The notes beneath the pieces were generated by a model. It ran no database searches. It was not told the origin of the DNA and saw only the letters and a program-made list of their open reading frames with translations. Position numbers and translations under genes: made by a program. From the NCBI GenBank assembly GCA_023229615.1, contig JALNYX010000046.1:1-5847 (forward strand): a stretch of DNA of 5,847 bases, read 5' to 3'. The stretch comes from Candidatus Moraniibacteriota bacterium. Lineage in GTDB: Bacteria; Patescibacteriota; Minisyncoccia; Moranbacterales; UBA9337. Positions 3,931 through 5,847 of this stretch are shown one piece after another (the stretch's first letter is position 1; every line of letters begins with the position of its first letter).

Positions 3931-5847
3931 ATGTTTTTAAAGAGTCTTGAAATACAGGGGTTTAAGTCATTTGCTAATCGAACCGTGCTGGAATTTGATC
4001 CAGAGCGGGGTTTTGGCGATGCCGAGAAAAATGCTCAAGGGATTACGGCAATCGTCGGACCCAATGGAAGCGGAAAATCCAACGTGGCTGATGCACTTCG
4101 CTGGGTGATGGGAGAGCAGTCGATGAAAAATTTGCGCGGAAAAAAATCCGAAGATATTATTTTTGCCGGATCTGGAAAAAAAGCCCGGCTTGGAAGCGCT
4201 TGGGTAAAATTGAGTTTTGATAATTCACAAAAAAGAATTCCCTTGGATTTTTCGGAAGTTTCAGTGACGCGAAAAATATATCGAAGCGGAGAATCGGAAT
4301 ATCTGATTAACGGCAGTCGGGTGCGCCTTATTGACGTGGTGGATCTTTTGGCAAAAGCGGGAATTGGAAAAGAAAGTTATTGCGTGATCAATCAAGGAAT
4401 GTCCGATGCCGTGCTCAATGCCAGTCAAACAGACAGAAGGATGATTCTTGAAGACGCTGCCGGAGTAAAGCAATTTCAAATTCAAAAAGAAAGAGCCTTG
4501 AGGAAACTTTTAAATACTAAAATAAATTTAGAAAGAGTTTACGAACTTGCCAAAGAAATAGAACCGCATTTGCGAATGCTAAAACGGCAAGCGGAAAAAT
4601 CAGCTCAAAGAAAAGAAGTTGAAGAAAAACTCAGGGAAGAGCAAATGAAGCTTTATTCATTTTTGTGGCATAATTTCCAAAAAGAGCGCAGCGGATCATT
4701 TGAAGAAAAGGAAGAATTCGGACGTCGGATGATGAATATCCAGCGTGAAGTGGACAAAATAAATGACGATCTCAAAAGCGAATCAGGAGAAGTAAAAGAT
4801 TCCGATGGACAAGAAAAATTTGAACAAGAAAGAAGTTTGGCGTATCGGAAATTAAATGAACTGGAAAAAGAGCAGGCGATTATTGATGGTCGAATCGAAA
4901 TTCTAGAAGAGAGAAAAGATCAGCAAAAAATAATTCAAAGTATTCCGGTTGATCGAAAATATGTTAAAGGACATTTGAGTGAAATTAAAAAAAATCATGA
5001 AAAATTAATTCAGAGACTGGAAGAGGCGGAATCAATAGACCAGTTGCAGGATATTTCTGAATTTGCGCACGTTATTAATCAATCCATATTTGAATTACTG
5101 GCGGATGTGGACAAGGGTGAAGCCCAGGTCAAACAAATTCCGGGAAAATCAAAGGAGGAAATTGAAATTGCGGAAAAAATTGAAACTTATCGAAAACAAA
5201 AAAGCAAAATTATTGAAGATGTTGCTGATTTTAAGAAAAAAATTGAGCAAATAGATTTAAAAATCAAGCAAGAAATTGAAAAAGACAAAAAAGCTCGAGA
5301 AAAATTTTTCCAATTAGAGGGTCAATTACAATTAAAACAAGCGGAATTGAATAGATTTCGAGACAGTTTCAATGAAGCCAAAATTCGTTTGGCGCGTATT
5401 GAGGTTCGAGAGGAAGATTTGATCGAAGGGGTTAAAAACGAATTGCAGATGGAAGCGAAGAAACTCGAATATGATGGAAACTCTGTTGATAGGGATAGGG
5501 CGGAAAGAGAAATACGGAAATTGAAATTTCAATTGGAACAAATTGGAGGAATTGATCCAATGGTAATTCAGGAATATCAGGAAACAAAAGACCGATTTGA
5601 ATTTTTGAGCCAAGAATCGAAAGATTTGGAAAATGCCATTGAATCGCTCAAAAAAGTTGCCAAGGAAATGGATCAAAAAATTGAAAAAGTTTTTGCCAGC
5701 GCTCTGGAGCAAATAAATAGTGAATTTTCCAAATATTTCAAAATTATTTTTGGCGGAGGAAAAGCCGGACTGATTAAAACAAGAAAACCCCGCAGAACCC
5801 CGTTGCGGGATCGCGGGGAAGGCATAAAAACAGCAGAACAAGAGAGT
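3931..5847 (+). CDS. smc: Chromosome segregation ATPase SMC, compact, hinge not recognisable (3' truncated)
   Basis: The ATP-driven condensin-type protein that organises and segregates the chromosome. 639 codons are open to the window end. The N-terminal head starts MFLKSLEIQGFKSFA, with Walker A GPNGSGKS at 43-50 after a roughly 10-residue insertion (about 25-36), YLINGSRVRL, the Q-loop VINQGMSD (Q155) and LEDAAGV (173-179). A charged coiled coil runs from about 180 to 530. The C-terminal head begins at GGIDPMVIQEYQE (539-551) and reaches FGGGKAGLIK (607-616); the signature motif and Walker B lie beyond the window. Canonical SMC proteins are about 1150-1200 residues with a hinge of about 150 residues; here no hinge motif is seen. 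A proline-bounded segment, 339-404, marks the centre of the coil. There is no Cys pair, so no Rad50-type zinc hook. The start follows family similarity; no Shine-Dalgarno sequence. Confidence 0.93.
   Translation, partial: MFLKSLEIQGFKSFANRTVLEFDPERGFGDAEKNAQGITAIVGPNGSGKSNVADALRWVMGEQSMKNLRGKKSEDIIFAGSGKKARLGSAWVKLSFDNSQKRIPLDFSEVSVTRKIYRSGESEYLINGSRVRLIDVVDLLAKAGIGKESYCVINQGMSDAVLNASQTDRRMILEDAAGVKQFQIQKERALRKLLNTKINLERVYELAKEIEPHLRMLKRQAEKSAQRKEVEEKLREEQMKLYSFLWHNFQKERSGSFEEKEEFGRRMMNIQREVDKINDDLKSESGEVKDSDGQEKFEQERSLAYRKLNELEKEQAIIDGRIEILEERKDQQKIIQSIPVDRKYVKGHLSEIKKNHEKLIQRLEEAESIDQLQDISEFAHVINQSIFELLADVDKGEAQVKQIPGKSKEEIEIAEKIETYRKQKSKIIEDVADFKKKIEQIDLKIKQEIEKDKKAREKFFQLEGQLQLKQAELNRFRDSFNEAKIRLARIEVREEDLIEGVKNELQMEAKKLEYDGNSVDRDRAEREIRKLKFQLEQIGGIDPMVIQEYQETKDRFEFLSQESKDLENAIESLKKVAKEMDQKIEKVFASALEQINSEFSKYFKIIFGGGKAGLIKTRKPRRTPLRDRGEGIKTAEQES
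5788..5818 (+). repeat. GC-rich palindromic block inside smc
   Basis: CCCCGC (5788-5793) pairs with GCGGGG (5813-5818), and CCCG (5799-5802) pairs with CGGG (5806-5809) around TTG. AACCCCG also occurs twice as a direct repeat 10 bases apart. The block is far richer in GC than the surrounding gene and is read in frame as a basic arginine- and proline-rich stretch (about residues 617-630) just after FGGGKAGLIK, in a region where SMC heads tolerate length variation. Confidence 0.6.

Noticed and set aside
5332..5841. 169-codon minus-strand frame within smc
   Set aside because: The Phe-rich product is the mirror of Lys/Glu-rich coiled-coil codons; the plus-strand frame has clear SMC motifs throughout.

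Overview
The window looks like chromosomal DNA from a host-dependent ultra-small bacterium, most likely Patescibacteria/CPR (Parcubacteria-like). This is an inference from the AT-rich composition, the compact proteins, the absence of Shine-Dalgarno sites before most genes, and a stripped-down housekeeping cluster. No 16S rRNA or other phylogenetic marker was available to test it. Bases 1-1155 look accessory: the 3' two thirds of a reverse transcriptase gene with the TSQ-type motif of diversity-generating retroelement enzymes, facing a small MNT-type nucleotidyltransferase gene on the minus strand. The divergent gap 1156-1250 holds promoter-like elements in both directions and a hairpin.

From 1251 to the end, every gene is on the plus strand and belongs to core information processing: rnhB (RNase HII), rpmF (ribosomal protein L32), nusB (antitermination and rRNA transcription), rnc (RNase III) and smc (chromosome condensation, cut by the window end). 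In many bacteria rpmF is followed by plsX/fab/acpP and then rnc-smc. Here no lipid-synthesis genes lie between rpmF and rnc, only nusB, as expected for a lineage that does not make fatty acids. The genes cooperate in ribosome production and nucleic acid housekeeping: NusB supports rRNA transcription, RNase III processes rRNA, L32 is a large-subunit protein, RNase HII removes ribonucleotides from DNA, and SMC organises the chromosome.

The most unusual observations are as follows. (1) The SMC protein reaches its C-terminal head after only about 350 coiled-coil residues and has no recognisable hinge domain, only a roughly 65-residue apex at the exact middle of the coil. (2) Degenerate repeats with a strict 7-base period occur four times: twice inside rnhB, where they encode extra loops, and once each just upstream of rpmF and smc. 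(3) A GC-rich palindromic block lies in frame in the smc C-terminal head. (4) The rnc leader can fold into hairpins, one of which includes the start codon. (5) A perfect 17-bp hairpin without a T-tract follows rnhB. (6) A strong Shine-Dalgarno site, the only one noticed at an expected position, precedes a 34-codon hydrophobic reading frame formed by the heptamer array upstream of smc.

The largest gene-free stretches (1977-2189 and 3715-3930) are each a little over 200 bases and are filled by the hairpins, promoter-like sites and heptamer arrays listed below. No tRNA, rRNA, CRISPR array or insertion sequence was seen.
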